Assembly (NCBI GenBank): GCA_021234155.1
Contig: JAJEKV010000023.1
Span: 11,043,641 to 11,107,640 of the forward strand
Direction of reading: 5' to 3'
DNA length: 64,000 bases
Source of the DNA: Isoetes taiwanensis
Taxonomy: Eukaryota; Streptophyta; Lycopodiopsida; Isoetales; Isoetaceae
Shown here: positions 9,725 through 21,562 of the stretch, piece by piece
How the letters are laid out: each line of letters starts with the position of its first letter
Position numbering within the stretch: position 1 is the first letter of the stretch
Program-made: the position numbers and the translations under genes
Notes under the pieces: generated by a model
Told to the model about the DNA's origin: nothing
Databases searched by the model: none
Seen by the model: the letters and a program-made list of their open reading frames with translations, nothing else

Positions 9725-11795
9725 TCAGAAGTTATAAGTATGCAGGTAATGGAAGTGATCTCGGATCAGAGGCTGATAGATGGGAATTTGGTTGCTTCCC
9801 CAGTCCACCAGCTCAAGAAGCCTAACAGAGTTGCAAGTGGCCATTAAATGGATCAAAGTCCCAAAACAATCTGCTCTGCCCCTATGGTAGTAGTAACTCT
9901 CCCTGTAGAGTTCAAATTGGGAGTCAATCATCTCCCTTCCATATATGTGAATGAACCAGAATAGTGCTGTCATTAGATGAGTGCCTTTGCAGAATTCATT
10001 TGCCCATAAAATTTTCCTTGCTAGAATTTCACTCAGGCTGTCCATTAAGTGCCCTTTTACTGTGCCAGTCCAGAAACTATGGTCATGGTTAAACTGAAAT
10101 GTATCAACCCTGTTGTTTTCCAATTTGGTCATTATATCCTCTTCTGCCCTATCATACTGGAGATCGAGCTTGAATTTACAGTTCCAGAGGTAATCTAGCA
10201 ACAGAGCCATCAGAATTAGTACCAGGTCATGAGAATGCAATTTAAAACTATTAAAAGGACCAGCAAAGTTTCCAAACAAATTCCACTTGTTGTCATATTT
10301 TTCAGCATATTTGTTTTTGTGAGCAGTAGCCATCATTTCAATGTCATACATAATTTGAAATTTAATCCAAGCAATAGAAATTTGATGACCACCATGGAGG
10401 CACCTATTTCTGTGTTTCCAAATATTCCATAAAATAATATAACAGATAGAATTTTTAAAAGGCTCATTATTGGAAATGAAATCAATTATACTCCTAGGCT
10501 TAGAGATGCCAAAAATGCTTAAAATTCAGACCCAAAGAATATCTAATTTTTGACATATGAAAATGTGTTGGACACTTTCAGAGGAATTACAACCAAGAGG
10601 ACAAAGATGAGAAATAATATGATCTTGGCTAGAATAGATTCTGTGTACAAGTTTCAAGCAAAGGATTCTTTTATTAGCTAAAAGCCAAGTGAAAAAAGTT
10701 ATCTTTGGCTGGCAGTAATTCTTCCAAATATTTTTAAAAAGCCTAGATTCAACATCAGAATTAATATTCCAATATTTTGCAGCTTTAGATTTGGGAAAGT
10801 CTCGAGTTAGATAGGCATAAATGGTGGAGACTTTGTATATTTTCTTACCTCCACATGACCAATGAATATTAGATATAGAATTAGGATCAATCTTAATATT
10901 TCTCACAGATCTCATAATATGATAAAAAAAGGATTCTGTCTGAAGAAGTACCTCCAATTTTGGATTTAAATCTAGTCCATGAGATCCATTTGTTTTCCTG
11001 CCATATATCCCCTAAGCAAGAGATACATTTTTGCAACCATTTTTTATAAATTCTGGGATGTTTTAGAGCTAAAGGCCTTTGATACTAAGTTAGGATTCTA
11101 GAAAATACTAGAATTATGATAGGATTCATGAATTGGATCATGATTGTAAGCTTTAGAGACCTTGTTCCATGAAATAATTAAATTTCTCATTAAAGGAGAG
11201 GTATTGGGACCAGGTTTGAGCTCAAAGAAGGCAGAATAAGGCAGATGATGATTGACTGAGGGGTGACCATCAAATGTACTGTTTTGAAGTCAATATCTGA
11301 TAAAGGAAGTAGCTGGATTGCCCTGCTTATATAAAGTCTTCCAGACATATTTCCCTGCTAAAGCATAACCTTGAAGAAGCAAATTTTTACAGCCAAGCCC
11401 TCCTTTTTTTTCTGAGTAACATAATTCCAATTGACCATGTGATTTTTGTCCCAAATATAGTTCCTAACTATTTTCTCAATCCGCATTATTAAGCTTTCTT
11501 CTAATCTTGGAAACAATGGGACCAGAGATTTTTCACAGATGTATCCAAAGATAGAGGCATGCCAAGAAGAGTAGTAGAATGACTGATGTCAAAACATTTG
11601 ATACCAAAGATATCAGGTCGATTAGACTCCCCTAAGATCATGCATTTTTGTTGATTAAGATAGATCCCAAAAGCATCACTAAATCCTTTAATGGTATTCA
11701 GAAAGAATTCAATGTTATTAATCTCATTCTTCAAGAAACTGAAGGAATCATCAGCATATTGCATTAAAGATAATTGGTTTTCATCACCAGGGAGC
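9725..11795 (-). pseudogene. LINE H ORF2, RT active site to C-terminus
   Basis: Continues ORF2 beyond the insertion. From high to low coordinates: LMQYADDSFSF (the FADD/YADD box), KNEINNIEFFLNTIKGF, the thumb-like segment, then zf-RVT with ITFFTWLLANKRI, a cysteine pair in HLCPLGC and HIFIC (10957-10526), and a final 200-residue segment (10351-9725) with HRGRADCFGTLIHLMA and WGSNQI. The last segment is also present in LINE copy G (FYRDSYYYHRG-like and WGNNQI), so it is a real domain of this LINE family, although I do not recognise it. Several frameshifts and stops. Confidence 0.85.
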
Positions 11796-11800
11796 CATAA

Positions 11801-12079
11801 TTGGTTTGGGTGCATATTCACACGGGGGGTGACTCCGGGCAACGAGAGCTGTTGGATAGGCATATTCACCCCTTATTCCTTAATCTACACCGTACGTAAA
11901 GTTCCTCGTTTGTGGGGTATGCAAGTACAAAATTTGCTATACTGTATAACAAGATTTGCAAAATACTATAAGATTTCGAGCAAAATACTATATGGTATTG
12001 ATTTTGTACGTGCAAAATATAATTATAAGGGCTCTCGCTGCCCTATGTCACCCCCCGTGTGAATATGCACCCAAACCAA
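11801..12079. repeat. Fold-back (inverted-repeat) element
   Basis: Arms of about 50 bp, 11801-11850 and 12030-12079, are reverse complements with only about four mismatches; the outer part begins TTGGTTTGGGTGCATATTC. A 180-bp AT-rich centre has no coding capacity. The form fits a MITE or the end of a larger fold-back transposon. No direct flanking duplication is visible. Confidence 0.85.
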
Positions 12080-12778
12080 AGGGGGTTTAAGGGGGATTTT
12101 AATTTAAATGTGTTGAACCCAATGGTTGTGTTAATTAATGTTAATGGTAGTTATGTGTTGGTTGTTATACTAAAAAAAAAGCATAATATGAAACCTGAGT
12201 AACTATAATGTTATAGCAAAATGTAATTTAATTACATACGCTTCACCATAGCATTTAATTGGTAAATGGTATACATATATAATTTGATTCTTCACCACAG
12301 CATTGTATCCTGTATATGAATGGCATAAAAGCATAATTTTTCTCTTCATCACAATGTTATGAAGAGCAGTCTGGATGCAGTTTAAAAATCCATCATGATA
12401 TGAGTTGAATATAGTGCTACATAAGATAATAGGCATAATCAGCAACTTTCCTAATAGATCAAACCCAGCCTACCAGCTACATACTTCCCCACAATTCCTA
12501 TCAAGAAAATCACTATCTATAGTAGAAAACTTTCCTGCCCTTGTTGTGAATTCTGGTTCTTAAGAGGAATACACATCTTGGCACGAACACGATCTATTTC
12601 AGGTCAGGCCTCGAAGCCAAAAATCATAAGACAGACATAGAACTTTGGTTTTGAGTAAAGTGACTTTTGCTGAATAGAGGAAGACTCTAGCAGCAGTGTT
12701 GGAGTTTTTAACTTCCCTTTTTAAAAAGCACACCATTTTCAATTGAAGCAATTTGAACATAATATCCAGATCTATTAT
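12080..12778. other. AT-rich stretch downstream of the L13a fragment
   Basis: No homology recognised. By position (minus strand) it would be the 3' flank or 3' UTR of the captured L13a gene. It starts with the G-rich AGGGGGTTTAAGGGGG. Confidence 0.4.
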
Positions 12779-13566
12779 TTAGTAGCTCACAGGCTCCAAA
12801 ACTGACTTCACATCCTTTAGTTGTTCATCAGCAACTTTCTCAGCTTTGTGGCAAAGCCTAAGCGGTTGTTTCTTCCTTTCATAGCAAACCTTAGCTTTCA
12901 CTTTCCTCTTCTCTTCCAATTCCTGTCCAATTAACAACAGGGGTATTTGAAATCCAATTTTTATTTGCAGACATAAAACTAAAAGACTCATGCATTCTTC
13001 ATCATTACCTTGATAGTATCATAGTGATGCCATCCAACTTCAGACGACAGACGTCCAAGCAAACAGAACTTGTGGCCTGGTTGCAATCTCAAAATCCTAA
13101 ATACAGAAGAAAACCTATGTAAGCCCCTGTCTGCAGGTGTTAAAACATATAGAAGTGTAGGAAACATACTTCAAAGCGTCTGGAATTACCATCTTTTTCA
13201 TTTTATCATAAGGTGGAGGGCAACCTTCAAAGGCTTTTAATCGTTCCAATGCAGCAGCACCACGTTTAGTCTTATGGGGTATCATTCTAATTGATAAATA
13301 CTACTTGTCGGTCCAATCAAAATTCTAATCAGTAAACTTTCTCTATACTTATTAAATGAAAATGTGAGGTAGCACTGCGTTACTCAGCCCCTGAGTGTCC
13401 TCCATAGAATGCAAGCAGGAGCCCTAAAATGAATGGGTCCTTTACTAGGCTTGGTGTTCATGCATTTTCTTAAGAAGCGCAGATATTTCATCTTCTGGCG
13501 AACTAGACCACCAGACAAACAGATCTCCTCGCATCTTACCACGACCACCAACACACAAGATACATT
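12779..13566 (-). pseudogene. RPL13A: 60S ribosomal protein L13a (uL13) gene fragment with introns
   Basis: Four exons on the minus strand encode most of uL13, a structural protein of the large cytosolic ribosomal subunit. Exon 13566-13388 contains [17 protein letters not shown] and GPIHFRAP. Exon 13286-13170 contains [17 protein letters not shown] and [17 protein letters not shown]. Exon 13096-13009 contains LRLQPGH and [11 protein letters not shown]. Exon 12922-12779 contains ELEEKRKVKAKV, YERKKQ and the stop. The introns (13387-13287, 13169-13097, 13008-12923) end in AG; the second and third start with GT, but the first starts CTGAGT where GTGAGT is expected. The first 40 or so residues of the family are missing. 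Because introns are kept, this is not a processed pseudogene. Confidence 0.88.
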
Positions 13567-13890
13567 CTAATTAAGAAGCATAGAGGACCAAACATTTCAA
13601 CAGAAACCGTAATCTGGCACAGCTTCTGCAGGGTAAACCCGACCACTGATTTCCTCTGAATCCTGTTTTTCGCATCTATACAAAAGGCAACAAGCTTACC
13701 AGGAACCCAGGTTTCAGTTTCGATTCAAGAGAATCCGGCTCCAGAAGAACGGCAACCACAAACTGCTGCAACGACAGATAAATTAATCACATGCAACCTA
13801 AATTTAGCCTAAATCCGGTAGTTCTTGGTTTTATGCATTCCCAAAAGCTTATTAGAGAATCCGACCTAATCCATTAACCAAGCATAACAC

Positions 13891-14097
13891 ACAAGCCCCT
13901 TCTCAATTTCGACCAGTTATGCACCCGAACATCATAAAATAAAGCTATTACAGATGATTTAGTGGAAGGAAACCCCTGATTTTTCCAAATCCGACTCCAG
14001 GAGACCCTAACAGACAAGCCCCTTCTCAATTTCGACCAGTTATGCACCCGAACATCATAAAATAAAGCTATTACAGATGATTCAGTGGAAGGAAACC
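13891..14097. repeat. 123-bp tandem duplication
   Basis: The block beginning ACAAGCCCCTTCTCAATTTC occurs at 13891 and again at 14014 with almost perfect identity over about 84 bp (one T/C difference). It lies upstream (minus sense) of the L13a exons, inside the inserted segment. Confidence 0.9.
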
Positions 14098-14310
14098 ATA
14101 AACCTTAAAACAAAAAGAGGGCTTTTGTTGTGAGCCCTTGGATGTTGGACCATTGAAAAAAAAAAAGCTAAATCAACGACTAAGAAATGGTGCACTCTAG
14201 ATGTACGCATTAGTACATCCATTCGAATACGTCATGAAATCTTAGGGAAACCTTTGTGAAAAGCGTACAAAAACATAAAGAAAACCCCCTGTTATTATGC
14301 TACATATTCC

Positions 14311-15606
14311 TTCAATATTTCCAGCTTGCTGATGGTGCTAAATTACCCTTGTTAGCATTTCAGCTACAATAATAAATAGGTAAGGGGCTAGAGGACAACC
14401 CTGCCTGACTCCTTTGTTCAGAGAAAAGAATTTGCTTGGAGAACCATTAATTAAAATTGATGACTGAGATCTTATGTTAAGCCCCATGATCAAATCTATT
14501 AATTTGGCTGGGTGGCCAATTTTTTGAAGGGCAAGGATAAGAAAGTCCCATCTCACGGTATCAAAGGCCTTAGAAAAGTCAAGCTTCAATAAAACACAGT
14601 TTTGATTTGAAAGTCTAGCCCAATGCATGCCCTCCATAGCTGCTATATAGTTGTCAAGAATATGCCTGTTAGATAAGAAAGCTGATTGGTGCAGGCTAAT
14701 ATTTTTATGGAGAAAACCTTTGATTCTATTGGCTATGATTTTAGCACAGAGCTTATAAGTTGTGTTGGTCAATGATATAGGCCTCCAGTCACTAAAAGTC
14801 TCGGAATTGTCAATTTTAGAAATAAGAGAGATAAATCCAGAGGACAAGGCAGGGTGCAAATGGTTGGAGAACCAAAAGCCATTAATCATATGAACCAAAT
14901 CATGCTTAATGAGATCCCAAAATTTAATGTAAAATTCTGGGGGAAGGCCATCAGGGCCTGGACTCTTTCCTTTAGCCAGGCTATTTAGAATTTGCTTGAT
15001 CTCCTCTTCGGAAGGCAATCTTAAAATTTGATCACATAAAGGGTCAACAATATTATTAGGCAGAGAGTTTAAAATATCCAGGAAACCCTTAGCCTCAGCA
15101 TTATCCCAATTGACATTTTGCTGATTAGAGAATATAGAGGAATACTTTGAGAATAGATAATTTGTGATGCCATTTGGATCATTGAGAGTTATGCCATTAT
15201 CATCTTGAATGCAAGAGAACTGTTTTTTAAGTAGTCTATTCTTGGCAATCCAAAAAAAGAATTTGGAATTGCAATTATCCATGTAATTATGGAATTTAAT
15301 TTTGCTTTTCATGGCAGCCCCTTTGGCTTCATATTCCTCAATATTCTTAATGTCATGCTCCAGATCATCCTCAATAAGATGCAAAGTAGAATTTAAAGGG
15401 TCAGTCTGCAGTTTAGATCTGACTTTCTTCATGGCTATCAGAAGCTTGTTTTTAGTATCACTCTTTTGATCATACAGAGTTTTGGACCATCTTTTGATCC
15501 ATGATTTAGCTGCCTTTATGTTAGAATAAAAGGCTTTCATAGAGAGATTATCATGAACTCTCGGAAGGTCTATAAAACTCACTAAATTCAGCACAGAATT
15601 TTTCAT
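14311..15606 (-). pseudogene. LINE H ORF2, reverse transcriptase N-terminal half
   Basis: Frame of 422 codons with the linker after the endonuclease, then RT blocks KGKSPGPDGLPPEFY, SDWRPISLTN, LDFSKAFDTVRWDF and GVRQGCPLAPYLF. It stops near 14338 at EMLTRVI, followed by a readable HHQQAGNIEGI to the insertion point. It overlaps the endonuclease frame by about 55 bp in another frame, showing one frameshift. The YADD box lies across the insertion, so no complete RT can be made. Confidence 0.92.
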
Positions 15607-16378
15607 TACTCAAAATGGAGCAGTTTAGCTTAAAAGGAATATTACCTTGTCTCTTAATACCCAGAGAATGTTTGGTCTGAAGGAACTGGGGCTGATGGTC
15701 AGATATAGAGGTGCTTTCATCACTGGAGACAACACAATTGTCCCAAAAGGGCAGCTCAGAATTTTTAACATAAAATCTGTCCAAGGCACAATAAACTCTG
15801 GAGTGGCCATCTTGCTTATTTGACCAAGTATATTTGGCAATAGATGAGGGGATATAGCTGAATAAGTGAGAGTCCAACAAAAATTCCCAATTTTCCCTTT
15901 CTTTGACAGTCATAATGAAGTTATTGTTAGATTTAAAATCAACACAAGGGGTGTTATTGAAGTCACCAGCAAGGATCCAAGTAACAGAATTGTGATTTTG
16001 AAGCCAGGTATTAATTTGAGGCCAAATTAACTCTCTATCTCTCGAGTTGGTTGGGGCATAGATGTTCACAATGCCAAAGAAGGAATTAGAGAAATTGAAA
16101 ATCACAGCCTGCCATCTTTTACAGGGACTGTTATAGAGAGTAGAATGATTGAGATTTCTCCAAATTATACAAAGTCCCCCTGAAGTATTTGTAGCCTCAA
16201 TCCAGATAGAAGACTGACCTGGACCAATCCAATCAGCCAGGTTTGAGCATTCAAAGTTGGGAAGTCTCAGCTCTTGCAGCATAATAATATCTGCCTTGTA
16301 TTCCCTAATCTGTGAGATAGCCCTCCTTCTCTTAAGGGGACCTTTCATTCCTCTTAAATTCCAAGACAGAATCTTCAT
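15551..16378 (-). pseudogene. LINE H ORF2, apurinic-type endonuclease
   Basis: 275-codon frame that starts with MKILSWNLRGMKGPLKRR, the canonical plant L1 endonuclease start. The active-site series is visible: N in SWNLRG, E in LQELRL, Y in NIYAPTN, D and N in LAGDFNNTP and the SDHQP motif near the end. This domain nicks target DNA to prime reverse transcription. A homologous segment is present in LINE G. Confidence 0.92.
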
Positions 16379-16412
16379 TGGAAGAAATCAAGATAGGATG
16401 AAGAAGATCAGA

Positions 16413-18960
16413 TCAGGATCTAAAATTCTCTTTGGCCTTATTCCTGGTATTACTAGCAGGGATACCTAGATTATTAAGAATTCTATTAGAATGCTTAATC
16501 TTAGCTTTATTTTTAGTCTTCCCCTTTTTGGATTTAGGATTGGCAGATAGGGCACAGGATGAGGGTAATAATAAAAAGGAGTCATCTTCCCAGAATTTAG
16601 ATCCACAACAAGGACTTGGATTTGAGTTTGTATCAACATTAACAGCAGTGGATAGAATTAAACTATTATCAATAGGGTTGAGAACTTTCCTGGAAAATGC
16701 CACATCCTTGTTTGTGCTCACTGCAGCTAACTTCTGAACTTTAAGTAATTTCCTCATCTTGAAGCTTGTTCCCATTATTTTCCTGCCCTAAACTCATCTC
16801 GATTCTATCTTCCAAATTCTCAGATCTGATGAACTGTATATCCTTACCAGTATTTCCACAATCATGAGTTAAGTTGACACTGCCATCTGTACCAGACTGA
16901 GGATCTAAATTTCTGTTAAGAAAACCTTGGCCATCAACTTCCACATGCAACTCTGCAAGCTATTGAGCTATTTGGCTGGAGATAGAACTAGTGAAGCAAG
17001 GATTATCAGGTTGTGCAGGATTGACAGAGTGAACTTGAGTGTCAGATAGGTCTATAAGAGGCTGAAGAGGGGAAGGATTATGAGTCAAAGAATGGGTGGA
17101 GATTGGCAAGGTGGAGTCCATAATTTCAACTGAGGTTAGAGTCTCAATACTGTCTGCAACAGAGTCATTATTTAGCTGAGCTAGGATTCCAAAGCTATTT
17201 GAGCATTGAATTTTGCTTTAGATTCTGTTTTTTCAGGATTATCAATATCCGAAATTTTGCTTTCTATACCTAATGGCTCTTCTTTATCCCTTGAATTCTG
17301 TGGTTTGCCTCCAAAAGTTGAGTGGCGAGTTTCTCTGGGATTATCATGAATTTTAATCCCTGTATGCCTCTCTGCTGCTACCTTTTTGGAGTCCAGCATA
17401 ATATCCTTCAGAGTTTGATGCAAATCAAAGTGCTGATTCTGGAATTGAATGCTGGATTGGAGCTTTTCCCTTAAGAAATGATTTATATTGTCCACTATTG
17501 GCCACTTCTAATTTTTGAGCTAATATGCCAGTAGCCAAATCTTTGCTATTGTCAGTGTTGAAGAAGACACCCTTATTTAGGACTTTAATTGTCGAGGGTG
17601 CAAGCTTGAAAGATGTAAATTTCTTTTGCATAAAACTGATAACCTTGTTTTCTTCTTCCGACAGTTGCTTCTGCTTTAATTCTCTTTTTTTGAGAATTCT
17701 TTTTTTGCTACCATTGACCTTTGTATATGGTATCCATTCTTGGAGTATTTAATTGTTGTAGTTAACCTCCTTAACTTGATCTTGCTGACTTTGATTTATC
17801 ACTTCTCGAGAATTAGACTGATTTCTCTGAGCATCTAAAACCAGAGTTATTGATATTTTTTGAATCTCCATGTAATTCTCCTTGAACCTGATTTTCTGAA
17901 CCTTTGAAATCCTTGAAACTGCAAGATGAGTGAAAAAAGTGCCTGGTTTTGCAATTCTGGCAGAAATTTGGTAATCCTACCCATCTTAAATTGAGAGCCA
18001 TAGGTTTGCCAAATGTCAAGTTGGATATAGCATTTTGGAGGCTTATATGGAGAAAATTCAGAGGAAATGTAGGATCCAAAGGTATTAAAAATTTTGGAAA
18101 AACAATCTTCATTCCAATAGATAGGGGATAAATCATTCATGCTGACTGATGCAATAAAGAATTTTCCAAAGTCACTGATAGGCAGAGAGGGACTCCATTT
18201 AATAAAATAAATTTGAAATGTGTTGAAGGTCGAGTGTCCCAGTTTTAGCATAAAATTACCAGTTCTGTTATTGCCACATTCCATAAGGAGGTAGGGATAA
18301 TTAAGCCAGTAAATAGAGTTTATAACTATTCCCTTATTTAGTCTGAGAAGATGATCCCAAAGTTGTTGAATATTCACTCCAACTTTATCAACAGAGATGA
18401 CAACAGCAGTAGAAGACAAAGACTCAATTTTGGAAGCAATAGAGGAGCTGTCTAGATGAAAGCATAAATTTGTGCAGAAGAATGAGGGAGTTGGCATTTA
18501 GGTTTTTCGAAATATTTGAATTTTTTTTATTTTCAGTAAAGTTAGCCATTGAGGAAAGAAGGGGGAAAAACAGAGCTCTAAGAAAGACAATACATGGATC
18601 GACAATGGGAGCAATTAAACAAGACAATCAGGGAATAAGGCGGTCAATTGAAGGAAAATGTAAGTAAGAAAGAGAGAAAAACCAAATTAAAGCCAGAAAG
18701 AACAAAACCAGGGCTTTAGCACTCAAAATCATTCTGAGAACACCTTTACCGTGATCTTTTTGTCAGCCCAGCCACAAAAGACTTGAAAGATTGCTGTTGG
18801 AGAAATATTATTCTTTCCTATAAATTCAAGAACCCAAGATTCAATAATTTCGCATTCAAATTCTTCTGAACCAGGAGTGAAGGTGTATTCAGCTTCAAAC
18901 AGATGATCCGGGAAGACTTGCTTGAATTTAGATATTTCCAAAGCTCAGAGAAGGGACCTT
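16413..18960 (-). pseudogene. LINE H ORF1 (DUF4283-like, zinc knuckle)
   Basis: Broken into several frames. At 18497-17847 there is a DUF4283-like domain (LWDHLLRLNKGIVINSIYW, YLLMECGNN), followed in a shifted frame by a zinc-knuckle-like WVGLPNFCQNCKTRHFFHSSC (18020-17920), then low-complexity hydrophilic regions and a basic C-terminus with KSKKGKTKNKAKIKHSNR (16775-16413). This is the usual plant L1 ORF1 layout, an RNA-binding protein. It ends 35 bp before ORF2. Confidence 0.75.
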
Positions 18961-18990
18961 GAAGAAAACCACATGTAATTCTCTAATCCT

Positions 18991-20780
18991 GCTTCAGAAT
19001 TACAAAAAATTTTCCATCCATATGAAGCTTAGATTAAGGGGAATTCAACTATTGCTTGGCCTCTACAAGACCAGCAAGGATTCAATCACAAATCCGACTC
19101 AATTGAACAATTCCTGATAAAATTCATCAAGATTCAGCTTGAATCAAATAAGACAAACCAATCAAGAAACACATTATATAGCTGCATTTTGTAGTCAGGC
19201 ATGGGCTTCACCCACTTGGGACTATAGTTTCTAGTGAATCGTTGCTGTGGAATTAAATATACTTAAAGCATAGTATTTATCTATCTCTATACCTATAGTT
19301 CTTGTTCAAAAATGTAGCTCGTGTTATGTTATCAAATTATACTATATGAATTTTATTGAATGGATTTTTATCATCTACAGAGACCAATAGGCCTATGGGA
19401 TCCAATCAAAGAGCATACCAAATATATTACTGTTAGAATTAAAAAACCCTTGTCCTAAAGATTTTGCGAGGGAAAAACCTTGATAGTAATAAGTATACTG
19501 CAAAACTGGACAACGATATATTATGATACATTTCAATGTAGTGTTTGAGGACATAGCTGTGTGCATGCATCCATGATCTCTTGGAGATAAGATCCAAGTA
19601 ACCCCATTGAAGTCATGTCCATCAGCACACGGAGTGGCTGCTTAGGTGGGGCCAATTCAACATAATGGTCCCGAATGTGGGAAAATGCCGGACAGTTAGA
19701 GTGTGACATTCGTTTTCAATGATGCCCTATTGGCGACATTGGAAAAGCCTGTCCTCGCACACTTTCCAAGCCCATCTGCATGTCTCATAAACGATGTGCA
19801 CCTGTGCAAATTGAAGCTATCAATCTATGCATCTTCATGTGCAAATTTGTATGCAGGTAGCATTGTAGACTCTGTATAAGTATGGGATTGATCTTGCTCA
19901 AGTAATGTGTCATCTTGACCTGTTCTAAAGCATTAGCGTCCCAAAGCTTGCTGAGAAAACAAGCGTCAAATTATTGCCTCAGGTGATGGTGATCTTCTTC
20001 CATTTGTACTAGTATGCATTTACGTTCCTGCACATTCATCAGGAGAACCACTGAGCTCGTCTATTCTATTCTATTCTTCCAGTGGGTCTTGAGGCATTGC
20101 AGACATATGGTCACAATTTAGGCAAGATTGGGAGATGATCCCTTCTGAAAGTAGACAATATGGCGGTCGAGTGCGGTCCTCTGTAGAGGTAAGAAACCTA
20201 TCTCTTGCAGAAGAATCTGATATGGGACTACGAAATTTACCCCAAGTACCCATCCATTTCATTTTGATCTCATGCTTGTCTTTTTTCACCCTATGTTTGT
20301 TCCTTTCCTCTTTTTTCCATTTTATCCCTTGAGAGATATCTTTGCTTTGCTATTGTCTTGACTTCTTCTTTTGGCTACCTCTTGACTCGACGTAGTTTTT
20401 CTCGCCTTGTTGGTCCAGTCATCATGCCTTTTCTATGTTGACCCTTTACGAACTGGAAGAGTTGTTTGGTATACGTCCATCCTGCATGATGTTCACATGA
20501 CATTCCCCTTTTTGCCCTGTATTTTAAATTTCAAAACGTGGTTGCATCATCGCACATTCGGGCATGTTGTAGTGGAGCATGTGGTAAGTTGTCTTGCTTT
20601 CTTATATGGTCTTTATTCTTGCTTCAGGTTGCACTCAGTTTTCTTCATCCATTCCTCATCATTGACCCCATCCTCGCTGGCTCTGTGGCATCGTCTACTA
20701 GTGTTCTCAATTACATAATTGTTTTGTCACCTTATAAAACTTCTTTGTTCTTGTATCTTGGGGTCCCTATCGTCTGGTTC
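18991..20780. other. Unassigned DNA
   Basis: No protein family recognised. The part nearest 19000 may include LINE H 5' UTR. A short (TCTAT)n run lies at 20060-20076. Open frames here have biased Phe/Ser/Leu composition and look like chance readings of T-rich sequence. Confidence 0.5.
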
Positions 20781-20782
20781 CT

Positions 20783-21190
20783 ATGGGTTATGTTGTTTCT
20801 ACTTTTGAAAGTTTGTTTGGATTGGTTCTGCATGTGGGGTATAAATTTAGGTTTTTGTCCTTGTTTGTCGTAGCGTTTTTTCATTTAGTATTCACTGTAG
20901 TTTGTTGCTGGTACGTTGATTCTTCAATTTCGATTCTAGGTGCTCTTTTTAGCTTGTCCAATCTTCATGTCTTCTCTTTTTATGCATTCCACGGTGCATG
21001 GTTTTGATCTTTCTTATTTATTATTATGGGGTTTGCATTGTCTTCATGAAAGTTCGCTTGAGTCTGTTATGCATGAATGATATAAGTTAGGTATTTTTGT
21101 TCTTACTTCCATAGCGTCTTGTCATTGGGTATTCTCTATAGTTTGTTGGTACATTGGTTCTAGAGTTTTGATTTCATGTGCTTTGGTGGT
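20783..21190. repeat. Diverged tandem duplication, about 244-bp period
   Basis: The segment at about 20783-20950 (GAAAGTTTGTTTGGATTGG, CGTAGCGTTTTTTCATT, GTAGTTTGTTGCTGGTACG) recurs at about 21026-21190 (GAAAGTTCGCTTGAGTCTG, CATAGCGTCTTGTCATT, ATAGTTTGTTGGTACATTG). The copies are clearly related but diverged. Bases 21191-21525 hold nothing recognisable, except that CGGATGATGATATTTGTGC near 21403 recurs near 22938. Confidence 0.6.
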
Positions 21191-21527
21191 GGCCATAGTT
21201 GTTGTTTATGTTCGATTTTCGTGCCTTCTTTACCTTATGTAGTCCAGTTGTTCGGGGTTTCTTGGGCCCCTTCCCTCGATTTGCATTGGCATCCTACCTC
21301 GTCTCATGATTGTTATGCTTTTTCCTGGCATCGAGTTGCGCCTACAGTCTGTTGTGGTTTCTCAATTTATGATGGGGTTTGAGGGAGGTTCCTCTTTGTG
21401 TCGGATGATGATATTTGTGCATAAAGACCTTTACTTAGAATGCTATGGTTCTCTTCTTATATAGAAGAGAACCATCATTCTAGGGATAGGGACGCCAGTT
21501 TTAGCGCCAGCTCTCTTTTTGGACCCA

Positions 21528-21533
<6 letters not shown>

Positions 21534-21562
<29 letters not shown>

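Larger units (their letters stand above)
11800..14302. other. 2.5-kb insertion in LINE H carrying an L13a gene fragment
   Basis: LINE H reads GNIEGI up to about 14303 (minus) and resumes with WLPGDENQLS at 11799. Removing 11800-14302 joins the two in frame. CATA occurs at 11796-11799 and at 14303-14306 and may be a 4-bp target duplication. The insert contains a fold-back repeat at one end, the L13a exons and a 123-bp tandem duplication. It has no recognisable transposase, LTRs or poly(A). It may be a non-autonomous DNA transposon that captured host DNA, or a repair-mediated insertion. Confidence 0.75.
9471..18990 (-). mobile_element. Plant L1-type LINE, copy H (interrupted)
   Basis: Minus-strand non-LTR retrotransposon: ORF1 (18960-16413), ORF2 endonuclease (16378-15551), RT (15606-14311), then after a 2.5-kb insertion the RT active-site part, zf-RVT and a C-terminal domain (11795-9725), and an A-rich tail at about 9491-9471. 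The total without the insertion is about 7 kb, typical for a near full-length plant L1. The 5' end is not sharply defined; about 200 further bases of 5' UTR may reach 19200. No target duplication was found by eye. All ORFs have breaks. Confidence 0.9.

Noticed and set aside
12779-13566. Functional L13a gene
   Set aside because: The N-terminal exon is missing, one splice donor is damaged and the piece lies inside a LINE ORF.
20407-21382. Hydrophobic plus-strand frames resembling membrane proteins
   Set aside because: T-rich sequence gives Phe/Leu/Ser-rich frames; they overlap each other and a diverged tandem duplication, and show no family motifs.
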